From: Hyphomicrobiales bacterium
GTDB lineage: Bacteria; Pseudomonadota; Alphaproteobacteria; Rhizobiales; Rhizobiaceae
Assembly (NCBI GenBank): GCA_017305935.1
Contig: JAFKJU010000032.1
Span: 1-64,000 of the forward strand
DNA length: 64,000 bases
Reading direction: 5' to 3'
This document shows positions 27,290 to 38,714 of the stretch, one piece after another. The notes under the pieces were generated by a model that was not told the DNA's origin, ran no database searches, and saw only the letters and a list, made by a program, of their open reading frames with translations. The stretch's first letter is position 1. Every line of letters starts with the position of its first letter. The translations under genes were made by a program, and so were the position numbers.

Positions 27290-27805
27290 TTATGGCAGCT
27301 TGCCGTCGTCCCAGACGAGATGGCGCGTCTCCTGCGGCAGGTTCTCGATCTCGGCGGCAATGAAATAGGGCGGAATATCCAAGGCTTCGAGGGCGGCGCG
27401 CGTCGCCGGCACCCATTTGAATTCGAGATCGTTGTCGCCGTCCTGCTCCCGATGCACGATGCCCTCGGGCGCGAAAGGAAAACTCTCCGGCACGGTCATC
27501 AGGTAATAGAAGCCGAGTTCGTGCCAGCGGCGCTTTTCGAAATGGAAGAAATTCTCGACCACCCAAAGCAGCCGCCCGACTTCGACGTCGACGCCGAGTT
27601 CCTCGACCATCTCGCGCTGCAGCGTCTCGGCGGAGGTCTCGCCGATCTCGGCCCGGCCGCCGGGAAAGGTCCAGAAGGTCTCGTGGGTGGCGCGGTGGAC
27701 GAGCACATGGCGATCGCGAAAACCGAGGCCGGCGATGCGATAGTTGAAGCGGCGCCTGCCGCTGGTCAGGCGGATCAGCGTTCTCTTCGCCATGGGGTCA
27801 CTCAT
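27290..27805 (-). CDS. Nudix hydrolase
   Basis: 171 residues if started at ATG 27805, which overlaps the ruvB stop; ATG 27793 gives 167. The Nudix box is [23 protein letters not shown] (about residues 49-71), a good match to GX5EX7REUXEEXGU. The substrate cannot be read from the sequence. It is downstream of ruvB and probably cotranscribed, since it overlaps it by eight bases. Confidence 0.85.
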   Translation of the reverse strand: MSDPMAKRTLIRLTSGRRRFNYRIAGLGFRDRHVLVHRATHETFWTFPGGRAEIGETSAETLQREMVEELGVDVEVGRLLWVVENFFHFEKRRWHELGFYYLMTVPESFPFAPEGIVHREQDGDNDLEFKWVPATRAALEALDIPPYFIAAEIENLPQETRHLVWDDGKLP

Positions 27806-28850
27806 CGTCCTGCTGGAACAGGCGGAACTGCGCCGCCTCCAGATCCTTGGGCGGCTGCAGGCCGAGATGCTTCCAGGCATTGGCGGTCAGCACGCGCCCG
27901 CGCGGGGTGCGCTGGATCAGGCCCTGCTGGATCATGTAGGGCTCGATGATGTCCTCGATGGCGTCGCGCGGCTCCGAAAGACCGGCGGCGATGGTCTCGA
28001 TGCCGACCGGGCCGCCGCCGAAATTGACGGCGATCATCTTGAGGTAGCGGGTGTCGAGCTGGTCGAGGCCGATATTGTCGACCAGCAGCCGCGTCAGCGC
28101 CTCGTCGGCGATCTCGCGGGTCACCGCCTCGGCGCGCGCCACCTCGGCGAAATCGCGCACCCGGCGCAGCAGGCGGCCGGCGATGCGCGGCGTGCCGCGG
28201 GCCCGGCGCGCAATCTCGCGGGCGCCGCCATCGGTGATCGGCAGGTTCATCAGCCGCGCCCCGCGCCGCACGATCAGCTCCAGCTCGTCGACGGTGTAGA
28301 AGCTGAGCCGCACCGGGATGCCGAAACGGTCGCGCAGCGGCGTCGTCAGCAGGCCGAGACGGGTGGTGGCGGCGACCAGCGTGAATTTCGACAGGTCGAT
28401 CTTCACCGAACGCGCCGCCGGCCCCTCGCCGATGATCAGGTCGAGTTGAAAGTCCTCCATCGCCGGATAGAGGATTTCCTCGACCGCCGGATTGAGGCGA
28501 TGGATTTCGTCGATGAACAGCACGTCGCGTTCTTCGAGATTGGTGAGCAGCGCTGCGAGATCGCCGGCCTTGGCGATGACCGGGCCGGAGGTCGAGCGAA
28601 AATTGACGCCGAGTTCCTTGGCCATGATCTGCGCCAGCGTCGTCTTGCCGAGGCCGGGCGGGCCGACGAACAGCACATGGTCGAGCGCCTCGCCACGGTT
28701 CTTCGCCGCCTCGATGAAGATCTTCAGGTTGGCGCGCGCCTCCGCCTGGCCGGTGAAATCGTCCAGCGTCTGCGGCCTCAGCGCCGTATCCAGATCCTCG
28801 CCGCGCTTTTCCGGCGAAATGAGCCGGTCTGCATCACTCATGGCATTCAC
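27798..28850 (-). CDS. ruvB: Holliday junction branch-migration helicase RuvB
   Basis: 350 residues. Start ATG 28850 has AGGGA upstream; an in-frame ATG nine bases further in also matches the family start ([16 protein letters not shown]). Walker A GPPGLGKT at 63-70, Walker [11 protein letters not shown], and the arginine finger in the segment DRFGIPVRL. The C-terminal winged helix ([18 protein letters not shown]) binds DNA. Works with RuvA and RuvC; here ruvA-ruvB are separated by a palindromic repeat. Confidence 0.98.
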   Translation of the reverse strand: MNAMSDADRLISPEKRGEDLDTALRPQTLDDFTGQAEARANLKIFIEAAKNRGEALDHVLFVGPPGLGKTTLAQIMAKELGVNFRSTSGPVIAKAGDLAALLTNLEERDVLFIDEIHRLNPAVEEILYPAMEDFQLDLIIGEGPAARSVKIDLSKFTLVAATTRLGLLTTPLRDRFGIPVRLSFYTVDELELIVRRGARLMNLPITDGGAREIARRARGTPRIAGRLLRRVRDFAEVARAEAVTREIADEALTRLLVDNIGLDQLDTRYLKMIAVNFGGGPVGIETIAAGLSEPRDAIEDIIEPYMIQQGLIQRTPRGRVLTANAWKHLGLQPPKDLEAAQFRLFQQDDE

Positions 28851-28945
28851 TTTCCCTAGCGATCACGGCATTCGTTGCTCATAACAACTGGCAGAGCAAA
28901 AGCAAAACGCCTTACGAGATCGACGACAACCTGCCCTCCGCACGA

Positions 28946-29034
28946 CGTCATCCTCGGCCTTGTGCCGAGGATCTGCAGACCTATCGTCAAATCGGCCGTT
29001 TGCAGATGCTTGGGGCACAAGCCCGAGCATGACG
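28946..29034. repeat. Large intergenic palindrome between ruvA and ruvB
   Basis: About 89 bases. The outer arms pair with each other: CGTCATCCTCGG...CTTGTGCC at the left and GGCACAAGCCCGAGCATGACG at the right. The left half also folds on itself (CCTCGGCcttgtGCCGAGG). This is the appearance of the mobile intergenic palindromes (RIME/REP-like) seen in rhizobial genomes. It occupies nearly half of the 220-base ruvA-ruvB spacer. Confidence 0.75.
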
Positions 29035-29070
29035 AAGGAGAAGTTTTCGACTTGGAAATCATCAAGCTGT

Positions 29071-29688
29071 CTACCGCGACAATTCCTTCAGGCCAAGGCG
29101 GATGAGCTTGGCGCTATCCGCCCCCTCGCCCGCCGTCTTCAGCGCGGCGGCGACCGCATTGGCGGCCTGGTCGCGCGAATAGCCGAGATTGGTGAGCGCC
29201 GAGACGGCATCGGCGACCGGCGCGGGGGCGACGCCCTCGCCGAGCTCCTGCTTCAGCCCGATATTCTGCGCCGCCTCGCCACCAAAGGCCGGGGCCTTGT
29301 TCTTCAGTTCGGTGACGATGCGGGTCGCGACCTTGGGGCCGACGCCGGGGGCGCGCGCCACCGACGCCTTGTCCTGCAGCGCGATGGCATTCGCAAGCTC
29401 GGAAGGCGTCAGCGTCGACAGGATCGCCAGCGCCACCTTGGAGCCGACGCCCTGCACGCTCTGCAACAGGTTGAACCATTCCCGCTCCAGCCCCGAGAGG
29501 AAGCCGAACAGCTTCAACTGGTCCTCGCGCACATAGGTCTCGATGAACAGCACCACCGCCTCGCCCACCGAGCCCAGCCGCGACAGGCTCCGGTTCGAAC
29601 AATGGGCGACGTAACAGACGCCATGAACGTCCACCAGCACGTAATCGTCGCCGATCTCCTCGATCGTGCCCTTGAGCTTGCCGATCAT
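29071..29688 (-). CDS. ruvA: Holliday junction DNA-binding protein RuvA
   Basis: 205 residues. Forms the tetramer that holds the junction for RuvB. Domain I OB-fold ([26 protein letters not shown]), domain II with the helix-hairpin-helix motifs ([13 protein letters not shown] and [13 protein letters not shown]), and the RuvB-binding domain III at the C-terminus ([18 protein letters not shown]). It lies 39 bases after ruvC. Confidence 0.98.
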   Translation of the reverse strand: MIGKLKGTIEEIGDDYVLVDVHGVCYVAHCSNRSLSRLGSVGEAVVLFIETYVREDQLKLFGFLSGLEREWFNLLQSVQGVGSKVALAILSTLTPSELANAIALQDKASVARAPGVGPKVATRIVTELKNKAPAFGGEAAQNIGLKQELGEGVAPAPVADAVSALTNLGYSRDQAANAVAAALKTAGEGADSAKLIRLGLKELSR

Positions 29689-29727
29689 CGCGAAATGCCC
29701 CCAACAGAAATCAAGGAATAGGTCTCA

Positions 29728-30255
29728 TCATGCGCTCGCCGCCAGCGCCGCCAGCGCCGCCATGCGCAGGCGCGCGGCGCCGCGATTATGGGCGTGGCAG
29801 ATGGCGATCGCCAGTGCATCGGCGGCGTCGTTGCCCTTGAAGACCGCCTTCGGCATCAGGATTTTCAGCATCATGTGGATCTGCTGCTTTTCGCCATGGC
29901 CGACACCGATCACCGCCTTCTTGACCGCATTCGGCGCATATTCGGCCACTGGCAGGCCGGCGCGGGCCGGGACCAGCATGGCGACGCCGCGCGCCTGGCC
30001 GAGCTTCAACGTCGCCACCGCATCCTTGTTGACGAAGGTCTGCTCGACCGCCGCCTCGTCGGGCTTGTGCGCGTGGATGATATCGGCAAGGCCGTCATGC
30101 AGCTGGCAGAGCCGCGAGGCGAGATCAGCGTCCCCATCCGACGTCACCGTGCCCGAGGCGACGAAACGCAGAGAATTGCCGAGCGCCTCGATCACCCCCC
30201 AGCCGGTGCGCCGCAAGCCGGGATCGATCCCGATGATTCGAATCGTGTTCTGCAT
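29728..30255 (-). CDS. ruvC: Crossover junction endodeoxyribonuclease RuvC
   Basis: 175 residues from ATG 30255 ([20 protein letters not shown]), with AGGAT upstream; a TTG at 30261 is less likely. RNase-H-like resolvase: the first catalytic Asp is D11 in GIDPG; the Glu is in [10 protein letters not shown], and the last Asp pair is in [13 protein letters not shown]. Cleaves Holliday junctions in concert with RuvAB. First gene of ruvC-ruvA-ruvB-nudix. Confidence 0.98.
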   Translation of the reverse strand: MQNTIRIIGIDPGLRRTGWGVIEALGNSLRFVASGTVTSDGDADLASRLCQLHDGLADIIHAHKPDEAAVEQTFVNKDAVATLKLGQARGVAMLVPARAGLPVAEYAPNAVKKAVIGVGHGEKQQIHMMLKILMPKAVFKGNDAADALAIAICHAHNRGAARLRMAALAALAASA

Positions 30256-30406
30256 GGCCAATCCTATCCGTCCTTATCGAGCAGTGCCAGACAAATGTGA
30301 ACAAACCAGAAACACCCTTCTCCACCCCCACCATTTACGGGGAATTAAGGATGCGCACCCAACATGACAGCCAAAGTCCGGCTCCGATGCGGAACAGTTG
30401 GGAACC

Positions 30407-32674
30407 ATGCACAAGACACGACATTCTCTGGCCTTCAAGGTCACGGCGATCTTCCTGCTCCTGACCGTGGTTTCGGTCGGCGTGTTGAACGTCACCGCCT
30501 ATATCGGCAGTAGCGGCATCTTTCAGAGCGAGAAGCTGCAATCGATGAAGGGCGTGCTGACCTTCCGCGGCGACATGCTGCGCGACCAGCTGGCACAGAT
30601 GGAAGGCCAGGCGGTCTCCATTGCCCGCATCGAATCGCTGCAGATGGCGATCACCTCCTTCCGCAGCGGCTGGAAAACCATCGAGAAGAATTCCGGCAAT
30701 GCCGGCAAGGAACTGATCGACGTCTTCATCACCAAAAACACCAATGCCGACCGCGCCGCGCTGGTGAAACCGGAGGGGCCGAGCGGCTTCTATTATTCGA
30801 CGCATGAAAAGGCGCAACCGGAAGTGGCTGGCTACCTCAAGGGCTCCGCCTTCAGCGACCTGATGATCGCCGACATGGACGGCAACATCATCTATTCCTA
30901 CCGCAAGAGCGACGTTTTCGCCCGCAATGTCGCCTCCGGCGAACTGGCCTCCACCGCGCTCGGCAACGCCTTCCGCCGCGCCGCCGACAATGCCGCCAAG
31001 GCCGGCGAAGACCAGGCCCCGGCCGGCTTTTCCGGCCTGACGGCCGAGGCCACCGGCAGCGAGCCCGGCATCTTCTTCGGCGTCCCGGTCCTCAAGATGG
31101 GAGCACCCAAGGGCGTCATCCTGTTCCAGGTGCGCAACGACCTGATCGCCGCCATCCTCGCCAAGGGCATCGATCCGCAAAGCTCGGAACGCTCCGCCAT
31201 CGTCAGCGCCGGCGGCAGCGCCATCGGCCTCAACGGCCAGGGCCGCCTGACCGGCATCGAGGCGCCCGCCGTCGATACGGCCGGCGAAGCGATGACAGTC
31301 ACCGATTTCACCCGCGCCGATGGCGCGGCGCGCAGCTATGCCCGCTCGGTCGATTATGGCGGCGAAACCATGCTGGTGGTCGAAAGCATCCTGCTTTCGG
31401 AGCTGGAAGCCGGCTCGCTGCAACTCGCCGGCCTGCTGGTTGTCAGCGGCCTGATCGGGCTGGCGCTGCTGTCGCTGGTGGTCAGCGTCTTTTCGAACCG
31501 CATGTTCGCGCCGCTGGCGCGTCTTGCCGGGCTGACGGAAACCGTCGCCGCCGGCAAGCTCGACGTCGAGATCGGCAACCAGAGCCGCAAGGACGAGATC
31601 GGCACGCTGGCGCGGGCATTGGAAAGTTTCCGCCGCTCGCTGACCGAGCAGCGCCATCTCGAAGCCGCCGGCATCGAAAACCGCGAACGCGCCGAGGCCG
31701 AGCGCCTGCAACGCCTCGCCGAGCGCGAGGCCGAGGCGCGCCAATTGCAAGACGTCGTCGCCGAACTCGACAAGGGCCTTGGCAACCTCGCCGGCGGCAA
31801 TCTCGTCTATCGCATCGACGGCCAGTTCCCGGCCGCACTCGAACCGCTGCGGGTCAATTTCAACCATGCCATCGAGACGCTGCGCCAGACGTTGTCGGCC
31901 ATCGGCGGAAATTCTCTGGCCGTGCATCGCGATTCCGAGGAGATGCGCGGCGGCGCCGACCAACTCGCCCAGCGCACCGAACGCCAGGCCGCCTCGATCA
32001 CCGAGACGGTGACCGCCATCGGCACGATTTCGCAGGCCGTGCGCTCGCAGATCGAGCGCGGCAGCCAGGCGGAAAAGATCGCCGCTGCCGCCAGGGCCGA
32101 TACGCTACACAGCGGCAAGATCATGACCGACACCATCTCGGCCATGGAAGCCATCCAGTCCTCGTCGCGACAGATCAACCAGATCATCGACGTCATCGAC
32201 GACATCGCCTTTCAGACGAATCTTCTGGCGCTGAATGCCGGGGTCGAGGCGGCGCGCGCCGGCGAAAGCGGCAAGGGTTTCGCCGTCGTGGCGCAGGAAG
32301 TGCGCGAACTGGCGCAACGCTCCTCCGCCGCCGCGCAGCAGATTTCCGAGCTGTTGAAGAAATCCACCGCCGAGGTCGAGACCGGCGTGTCGCTGGTCGA
32401 AAAGGCCGGCAGCGCGCTGAAGAACATCGGCGACCAGGTGGAGGCGATCGACGCCCGCATCCGCGAGATCATGGCCTCGACCCGCGACGAGGCCGAGACG
32501 CTGCGCGCCGTCAACGGCGTCGTCTCCGAGCTTGATGGCATGACCCGCCAGAACGCCGCCATGGTGCAGGACACCACCAGCGCCATCCATCGCCTCGCCA
32601 GCGAAGCCGGCGAGATGGACCGCCAGCTCGGCCAGTTCGTGCTCGCCGAAGAGCGCTGGCGTATGGCGGGATAA
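30407..32674 (+). CDS. Methyl-accepting chemotaxis protein
   Basis: 755 residues from ATG 30407. Transmembrane helix 1 at about 9-32, periplasmic sensor (about 35-325, a Cache-like region containing [19 protein letters not shown]), helix 2 at about 330-355, then HAMP ([24 protein letters not shown]) and the signalling domain. The conserved tip is [37 protein letters not shown], so CheA/CheW coupling is expected. There is no C-terminal NWETF-type pentapeptide. Ligand unknown. A near-match to a CtrA-type box (TTTA-N7-TTAA, 30335-30349) lies upstream. The receptor is alone, with no che genes nearby. Confidence 0.92.
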   Translation: MHKTRHSLAFKVTAIFLLLTVVSVGVLNVTAYIGSSGIFQSEKLQSMKGVLTFRGDMLRDQLAQMEGQAVSIARIESLQMAITSFRSGWKTIEKNSGNAGKELIDVFITKNTNADRAALVKPEGPSGFYYSTHEKAQPEVAGYLKGSAFSDLMIADMDGNIIYSYRKSDVFARNVASGELASTALGNAFRRAADNAAKAGEDQAPAGFSGLTAEATGSEPGIFFGVPVLKMGAPKGVILFQVRNDLIAAILAKGIDPQSSERSAIVSAGGSAIGLNGQGRLTGIEAPAVDTAGEAMTVTDFTRADGAARSYARSVDYGGETMLVVESILLSELEAGSLQLAGLLVVSGLIGLALLSLVVSVFSNRMFAPLARLAGLTETVAAGKLDVEIGNQSRKDEIGTLARALESFRRSLTEQRHLEAAGIENRERAEAERLQRLAEREAEARQLQDVVAELDKGLGNLAGGNLVYRIDGQFPAALEPLRVNFNHAIETLRQTLSAIGGNSLAVHRDSEEMRGGADQLAQRTERQAASITETVTAIGTISQAVRSQIERGSQAEKIAAAARADTLHSGKIMTDTISAMEAIQSSSRQINQIIDVIDDIAFQTNLLALNAGVEAARAGESGKGFAVVAQEVRELAQRSSAAAQQISELLKKSTAEVETGVSLVEKAGSALKNIGDQVEAIDARIREIMASTRDEAETLRAVNGVVSELDGMTRQNAAMVQDTTSAIHRLASEAGEMDRQLGQFVLAEERWRMAG

Positions 32675-32800
32675 GCCTCCGCCCTCCCCTTTTCTATCCA
32701 AATCGCCGTGCGGAGTGAAAAACTTTGCGCGGCAATTTTGTTTTGCGGGCTGACGCTTCCTAGATAGGAAGCAACGCTTATTTTTTTCAGGAACATCCTC

Positions 32801-33802
<1,002 letters not shown>

Positions 33803-33807
33803 AACGA

Positions 33808-33844
33808 GAAAAGCCCGGCGGTCGTGAGTCAGCCGGGCCTTTTG
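33808..33844. terminator. Bidirectional terminator between the LLM gene and yebC
   Basis: Hairpin AAAAGCCCGGC...GCCGGGCCTTTT with A-rich left and T-rich right flanks, so it can stop transcripts from both sides of this convergent pair. Confidence 0.85.
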
Positions 33845-33863
33845 GAAAAATGGCGACGTCAGC

Positions 33864-34610
33864 TCAGGCTGAAAGCTTCGCCATGACTTCGTCGGAGACT
33901 TCGAAGTTGGAATAGACGTTCTGGACGTCGTCGTCGTCCTCGAGGCTGTCGATCAGCTTCATCAGCGACTGGGCCTTTTCCTCGTCGACCGGCACGGTGT
34001 TCTGCGCCTTCCAGATGGCCTTGACGGTTTCGGCTTCGCCGAGGGTGGCTTCCAGCGCCTTGGAGACTTCGCCGATGGCTTCGAAACCGCAGATGATCGT
34101 GTGGCCGTCCTCGTCGGTGGTCACATCGTCGGCGCCGGCTTCGATGGCCGCTTCCATCACCGCATCGGCGCTGCCGGCAGCGAGCTTGTAGACGATTTCG
34201 CCGACATGATCGAAGGAGAAGGATACCGAGCCGGTTTCGCCGAGCGCGCCGCCGGCCTTGGTGAAGGTCGAGCGGACGTTGGAGGCGGTGCGGTTGCGGT
34301 TGTCGGTCAGGGCCTCGACGATGACGGCGACGCCGCCCGGGCCGTAGCCTTCGTAGCGGACTTCGTCGTAGTTCTCGCTGTCGGCGCCGGCGGCCTTCTT
34401 GATGGCGCGCTCGATATTGTCCTTCGGCATCGACTGGGCCTTGGCGTTCTGGATCGCCAGGCGCAGACGCGCGTTCATCGTCGGGTCGGGCAGGCCCGTC
34501 TTGGCGGCGACGGTGATTTCGCGCGCCAGCTTGGAGAACATTTTCGACCGCACGGCATCCTGACGGCCCTTGCGGTGCATGATGTTTTTAAACTGTGAAT
34601 GGCCAGCCAT
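33864..34610 (-). CDS. yebC: YebC/PmpR-family protein
   Basis: 248 residues from ATG 34610 ([19 protein letters not shown]), exactly the family start; the longer upstream frame is not coding. YebC proteins were first called transcription regulators; more recent work implicates them in translation. The motif [21 protein letters not shown] (about 95-115) is the family signature. The last 80 residues are very acidic ([20 protein letters not shown]). Confidence 0.97.
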   Translation of the reverse strand: MAGHSQFKNIMHRKGRQDAVRSKMFSKLAREITVAAKTGLPDPTMNARLRLAIQNAKAQSMPKDNIERAIKKAAGADSENYDEVRYEGYGPGGVAVIVEALTDNRNRTASNVRSTFTKAGGALGETGSVSFSFDHVGEIVYKLAAGSADAVMEAAIEAGADDVTTDEDGHTIICGFEAIGEVSKALEATLGEAETVKAIWKAQNTVPVDEEKAQSLMKLIDSLEDDDDVQNVYSNFEVSDEVMAKLSA

Positions 34611-34655
34611 GGCACCTTTGATCCAGGTCTTCTTGGTTTGGGAATGGCGCCTTAT

Positions 34656-34704
34656 AGAGCAATTCCGGCGAAGCTGTGAAGCCGTTTTGCCGGCAATTGC
34701 GACA
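34656..34704. repeat. Dispersed intergenic palindrome, copy B
   Basis: AGAGCAATTCCGGCGAAGC...GCCGTTTTGCCGGCAATTGCGAC. Shares layout with copies A, C, D and E: a CATTTCC/CAATTCC left arm, GTGnAGCGGTTTT-type middle and a matching right arm. Located between yebC and the divergent general-stress gene. Confidence 0.65.
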
Positions 34705-34838
34705 AACAACCGGTGAAAACCGCGCCATTGCCGCAAAATTCGCTCAAAAGCGGCGGGTTGCGGCGTCGGCGACGGCCGGAACATTTTCCGTTTTCGCCAC
34801 GTTTGAGAGCGCGACGCCAATGGGAAAGGACCACGCAC

Positions 34839-35342
34839 ATGGCCAGTTTTACCGACGCACGGGAAGCGCCCGCCACACAGCTCTGGGATGAAATCGACAA
34901 GATCCATGCCGGCATGCTCGGCATCGAGAATTCCGGCCTTCTGATGCAGCCCATGGCGCCGCAGACCGACCGCAAGACCAACACCATCTGGTTCTATACC
35001 AAGACGGACGCCGAGATCGTCAAGGCAATCAAGCCGGGCGCGCGCGCCACCTTCTGCGTCGTCGGCAAGGATCACGATTACCATGCCTGCCTCGCCGGCC
35101 AGATCGAGCAGCGCAGGGATCCGGCCCGCATCGATGAATTCTGGAATTCCGTCGTCGCCGCCTGGTACGAGGACGGCAAGAACGATCCGCGCCTCACCAT
35201 GCTCGCCATGCATGTCGACGACGCCGAGATCTGGGCCTCGACCGACAGCACCCTGAAATTCGGCTGGGAAATCGCCAAGGCCAACCTGGAAGATCACAAG
35301 ACGCCGGATGTCGGTGTCCACAACCGCCTGCGCTTCGCCTGA
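34839..35342 (+). CDS. Pyridoxamine 5'-phosphate oxidase-like general stress protein
   Basis: 167 residues from ATG 34839 ([19 protein letters not shown]); the frame is open upstream but without a start context. Split-barrel flavin-binding fold of the general-stress-protein-26 type: [57 protein letters not shown]. This group probably binds FMN or haem-like cofactors; enzymatic role unproven. It is convergent with the MBL-fold gene. Confidence 0.85.
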   Translation: MASFTDAREAPATQLWDEIDKIHAGMLGIENSGLLMQPMAPQTDRKTNTIWFYTKTDAEIVKAIKPGARATFCVVGKDHDYHACLAGQIEQRRDPARIDEFWNSVVAAWYEDGKNDPRLTMLAMHVDDAEIWASTDSTLKFGWEIAKANLEDHKTPDVGVHNRLRFA

Positions 35343-35349
35343 CAGGCGC

Positions 35350-36165
35350 CTAGAACCCACGCGGGATGAGGATCAGCGGCCGTTTCGGCAGGCTGTTCAG
35401 CGAGACGGTGATGACATCCGTCTCGCTGCGCGCCACGTCGAAGCGGCCGTCGAACATGTCGAGGAAGCGGTCGAGCAGGCCGGGACGGTGCATGGGCAGG
35501 ATGATGGACGCGTTCAGGCGCTTCACCACTCGGCTCATGCTGTCGAGCCCCATGGTCAGCCCGCCGTCGACCGGCACCATCAGGATGTCGAGCCGGCCGA
35601 TTTCGGCATAATGGGCATCGGTCAGCTCGTGATGCAGATGGCCGAGATGGCCGATGCACAGACCGGCGGTCTCGAAAATGAAGATCGAATTGCCGTCATG
35701 CTCCATCGCGCCGCTGCCGAAGGCGCGGATATCGGTGGTGACGTTGCGGATATAGGTATCGCCGACAACCACGTCATGATTGGCTTTTTCGCCGGGCACG
35801 TCGCTCCAGCCCTTCAGCACGTATCGGATCGCCGGGTCCGGCGTCAGCGTGTAATGGGTCGAATGCGCCTTGTTCATGGTCACCACGACGGGCGTCACTG
35901 GCGGCTGGTACCAGCCGTTGTAATCGGTGGCGATGGTGACGCCGCCGGGCGTTTCGAGGAAAAAGGTGGAATGGCCGAGATAGGAGATCTTCACCGGCTC
36001 GTCCTTCACCGCAGCCGGGGAAAAGCGGGCGAAGACGACATGCGGCAGGCCTTGCGCGATCGCCTGGCACTGGCTGACGGGCTGCTTCGCCCCACCCGAC
36101 TGGGCAAGGGCGGTGCCGGTCATGGCAAGGATCGAAAAGATCAGGGCGAGCATTCGCAGCATCAT
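35350..36165 (-). CDS. Secreted MBL-fold protein with altered metal motif
   Basis: 271 residues. ATG 36165 has GGGGAG five bases upstream and begins a signal peptide ([22 protein letters not shown]), so it is periplasmic. The beta-lactamase-fold strands are present ([45 protein letters not shown]). In place of the usual HxHxDH metal motif the sequence reads NKAHSTH, so one His is Lys and the Asp is Thr. I recall that this variant is typical of its own subfamily. Activity is unknown. Confidence 0.75.
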   Translation of the reverse strand: MMLRMLALIFSILAMTGTALAQSGGAKQPVSQCQAIAQGLPHVVFARFSPAAVKDEPVKISYLGHSTFFLETPGGVTIATDYNGWYQPPVTPVVVTMNKAHSTHYTLTPDPAIRYVLKGWSDVPGEKANHDVVVGDTYIRNVTTDIRAFGSGAMEHDGNSIFIFETAGLCIGHLGHLHHELTDAHYAEIGRLDILMVPVDGGLTMGLDSMSRVVKRLNASIILPMHRPGLLDRFLDMFDGRFDVARSETDVITVSLNSLPKRPLILIPRGF

Positions 36166-36257
36166 GCCGTCTCCCCAGCCGTTATCCGCGCCGAGGATGC
36201 GCCTCACATGCCGCGCGGTCCAGCCGCCCGGAGCTTCACAATTGCGTTAGCGGTCTC

Positions 36258-37082
36258 TCAGCGCCAGAAATCCGGGATGGTTTCGGCAAGGCGCGGACCG
36301 AGCCGCAACGGGGCGATCTTTTCCGCAAGGCCGGTCGAGTCGGAAATCTCGACGCCGACGCCGCAGATGGTCGCCGGGCCGGAGGCTGCCTCGAAGCGGC
36401 CCTTCGGCATCTTCGAGATGAACCGGTTCAGCGGCTCTTCCTTGTCCATGCCGAGCGAGGAGTCGTAATCGCCGCACATGCCGGCATCCGAGAGATAGGC
36501 GGTGCCGCCATTGAGGATCTGGTGATCGGCCGTCGGCACATGCGTGTGCGTGCCGACCACGAAACTGGCGCGGCCATCGACGAAATGGCCGAAGCATTGC
36601 TTCTCGCTGGTGGCTTCCGCATGGAAATCGAAGACGATGGCGTCGGCCTGTTCCTTCAACGGCGCGGCGTCGAGAATGGCTTCGGCTGCCTTGAACGGGT
36701 CGTCGAGTTCCGGGTGCATGAACACGCGGCCCATGACATTGGCGACCAGCACGCGGGCGCCGTTGCGGGCGTAATAAAGGCCCGAGCCGCGCCCTGGCGT
36801 GCCCGCGGGGTAATTCGCCGGGCGCAGGAACTGATCGTGGCGCTCGCAGAAAACGACCGCTTCCTTCTGGTCCCAGACATGGTTGCCGGTGGTGACGACA
36901 TCGGCGCCGGCATTGATGGTTTCGAGGAAGATATCCTCGGTGATGCCGAAGCCGCCGGCGGCGTTCTCGCCATTGACGATGACGAAGTCGAGCTTCAGAT
37001 CGGAGACGAGGCCCGGCAGGCGGTCCCAGACCGCCGTGCGTCCGGTTTTGCCGACCATGTCCCCGAGAAAAAGCAGTCGCAT
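36258..37082 (-). CDS. YmdB-like metallophosphoesterase (TIGR00282 type)
   Basis: 274 residues, starting MRLLFLGDMVGKTGRTAVWDRLP. Metal ligands: the first Asp in GDMVGKTGR, NGENAAGG, and GNHVWDQKE, then FDFHAEATSEK and VGTHTHVPTADHQIL. B. subtilis YmdB hydrolyses cyclic dinucleotide/2',3'-cyclic nucleotide linkages; the physiological role in rhizobia is open. It is one base downstream of the fau stop and therefore cotranscribed. Confidence 0.9.
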   Translation of the reverse strand: MRLLFLGDMVGKTGRTAVWDRLPGLVSDLKLDFVIVNGENAAGGFGITEDIFLETINAGADVVTTGNHVWDQKEAVVFCERHDQFLRPANYPAGTPGRGSGLYYARNGARVLVANVMGRVFMHPELDDPFKAAEAILDAAPLKEQADAIVFDFHAEATSEKQCFGHFVDGRASFVVGTHTHVPTADHQILNGGTAYLSDAGMCGDYDSSLGMDKEEPLNRFISKMPKGRFEAASGPATICGVGVEISDSTGLAEKIAPLRLGPRLAETIPDFWR

Positions 37083-37083
37083 T

Positions 37084-37671
37084 CTATTCCACCCGCCTGT
37101 TGAACCGCCGGACCCCGCTTTCGGTGAGCACGGCGTTCAGGCCGATATCATGCGGTTCCGCGGGCACAAATGCCACTTCCTGGCAATCGAAGGCAATGCC
37201 GATCAGCTGCGGGTCCATATCTTTTTTGTGAAGGCGGTCGATGGCGCGGTCGTAATAGCCGCCGCCATAGCCGATGCGGTTGCCGAGGCGGTCGAAGGCC
37301 GAGAGCGGCACCAGCATGATGTCGGGATCGAGTTCGGCGGCATCCGTGCCGGGTGCCAGCGTGCCAAAACCGTTGCCGACGAGCTCGGCGCCGGCCAGCA
37401 GCTCGCGAAACACGATGGTTTCCTTGTCGAGGATGACGGGCACGCAGAGCCGCGCCCCCCGCTCGCGCAACAGCGCCATCAGCGGGCGCAGGTCCGGCTC
37501 GGAGCGGATCGGCAGGAAGGCGGAGAGGATCGTGCCCGGCACGAAACGCAGCTCGATCTCGGCATGCGCGGCCATTTCAAGGCTTTTCTCGATGCGCAGA
37601 TCGACGGCAAGCGCATCGCGCGCCGCCAGCCTTTCCTTGCGTATCCGGCCTTTTTCGTCTTTCAGCGTCAT
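37084..37671 (-). CDS. fau: 5-formyltetrahydrofolate cyclo-ligase
   Basis: 195 residues. Converts 5-formyl-THF to 5,10-methenyl-THF with ATP. The N-terminal basic segment (KGRIRKERLAARDAL) and the ATP-binding signature IGYGGGYYDRAID (about 141-153) are clear. In many bacteria it lies directly after 6S RNA and zapA; here a Nudix gene and a small gene have come in between. Confidence 0.95.
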   Translation of the reverse strand: MTLKDEKGRIRKERLAARDALAVDLRIEKSLEMAAHAEIELRFVPGTILSAFLPIRSEPDLRPLMALLRERGARLCVPVILDKETIVFRELLAGAELVGNGFGTLAPGTDAAELDPDIMLVPLSAFDRLGNRIGYGGGYYDRAIDRLHKKDMDPQLIGIAFDCQEVAFVPAEPHDIGLNAVLTESGVRRFNRRVE

Positions 37672-37761
37672 TCACCTGCCCCCCACACCGGGCGACATTC
37701 TAACCACGCGGACGCAGAGGAAAAGGCGTTGATGCGACGCCTTTGCGGACAAAATGCTCAA

Positions 37762-37935
37762 TCAGCGCTGCTGGATGCGCGAGAAGCTGCGGGCATCGAT
37801 GCCGAGGATGTCGAGATCGCGGCGGCTGGGGCTGCGATGAGCTTCGACGGCGGCGGCTGCCGAGGCGGCAGCGCCGAAAACGGCGATCGCACGACCGAGG
37901 AAGCCGCCGCGAACAGGACGTTGACGATTGGTCAT
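37762..37935 (-). CDS. Small DUF1127-like protein
   Basis: 57 residues from ATG 37935, with a strong AAGGAGA seven bases upstream; a longer frame up to 38046 lacks such a site. The start (MTNRQRPVRGGFLGRAIAVFGAAASAAAAVEAH) is basic then hydrophobic, and the end RRDLDILGIDARSFSRI resembles the C-terminal DUF1127 motif (L..IGL.R.DI). DUF1127 proteins in rhizobia have been tied to RNA and phosphate metabolism, but this is a distant match, so the family is tentative. Confidence 0.65.
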   Translation of the reverse strand: MTNRQRPVRGGFLGRAIAVFGAAASAAAAVEAHRSPSRRDLDILGIDARSFSRIQQR

Positions 37936-38046
37936 GACAGGTCTCCTTGCTGTGTATGGCTGCATACTCGCGGATGCGTGAAAATTGTGCAACGCACAAT
38001 ACCAGAGGGGAGCCATGCAGCAAGCGGGAGGCCGGTTAACGCCCAA

Positions 38047-38092
38047 AGCAATTCCAGCAAAAGTGTGGAGCGGTTTTGCGGCCGGGATTGCG
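38047..38092. repeat. Dispersed intergenic palindrome, copy C
   Basis: AGCAATTCCAGCAAAAGTGTGGAGCGGTTTTGC... ending CCGGGATTGCG. It shares the GTGnAGCGGTTTT core with copies B and D, and lies between the small DUF1127-like gene and the Nudix gene. Confidence 0.65.
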
Positions 38093-38103
38093 AAAAACTA
38101 AAA

Positions 38104-38661
38104 CTAGAACTGCAATTTTCCCAGCCTGCCCATCACGAGGAACACGGCGGCGATGTGCATCGCATTGGCCATGGCGCCTGACACGGCGGCACGCCCCACC
38201 GCCTCCACCGACAGCAGCTCGACCGCCACTTCCTCCCCCGCTTCCGGGGCGGGTTCACCGATGCGGACCGCATTGCGCAGCAGCGTCACATGCACGTAAT
38301 TGGTCTGTAGCGCCGGATTGGCGGCGAAGCGGCCGAGATAGTCCGCCTCGTCGGAATCGTATCCAGTCTCCTCGCGCAATTCGCGGCGAGAGGCGAGCAG
38401 CGGCGTGGCGTCTTCCGGGTCGACGCAGCCGCCCGGCAGTTCCAGGTCGATCAGCGCCGCCGCATGGCGATACTGGCGGATCATCACCACCTGCCCCTCC
38501 GGCGTCAGCGCGAAGGCGACGGCCCAGTCGGGATAGGCCAGCGTATAATAGGGATCGAGCACCGCGCCGGTCGCCGTCGTCACCCGCTCGGCCGACAGAT
38601 CCACCCAGCGGTCCCGGTGAATCGTCCGCCTGCCGTCCGCAGTCCAGGGCCGGATCACCAT
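38104..38661 (-). CDS. Nudix hydrolase (ADP-ribose-type)
   Basis: 185 residues from ATG 38661 (MVIRPWTADG); the frame is open to 38796 but the extra part overlaps the 6S RNA. The Nudix box reads GGCVDPEDATPLLASRRELREETGY (about 100-124), with the end conforming and the front one or two residues off the strict consensus. The segment VVMIRQYRHAA just before it is typical of ADP-sugar pyrophosphatases. It interrupts the ancestral zapA-ssrS-fau order. Confidence 0.8.
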   Translation of the reverse strand: MVIRPWTADGRRTIHRDRWVDLSAERVTTATGAVLDPYYTLAYPDWAVAFALTPEGQVVMIRQYRHAAALIDLELPGGCVDPEDATPLLASRRELREETGYDSDEADYLGRFAANPALQTNYVHVTLLRNAVRIGEPAPEAGEEVAVELLSVEAVGRAAVSGAMANAMHIAAVFLVMGRLGKLQF

Positions 38662-38714
38662 GCTCGCCTCTTCGAATGGATAGTTTCGGGGCACCCGCGG
38701 CCCGAAAGAAGATG

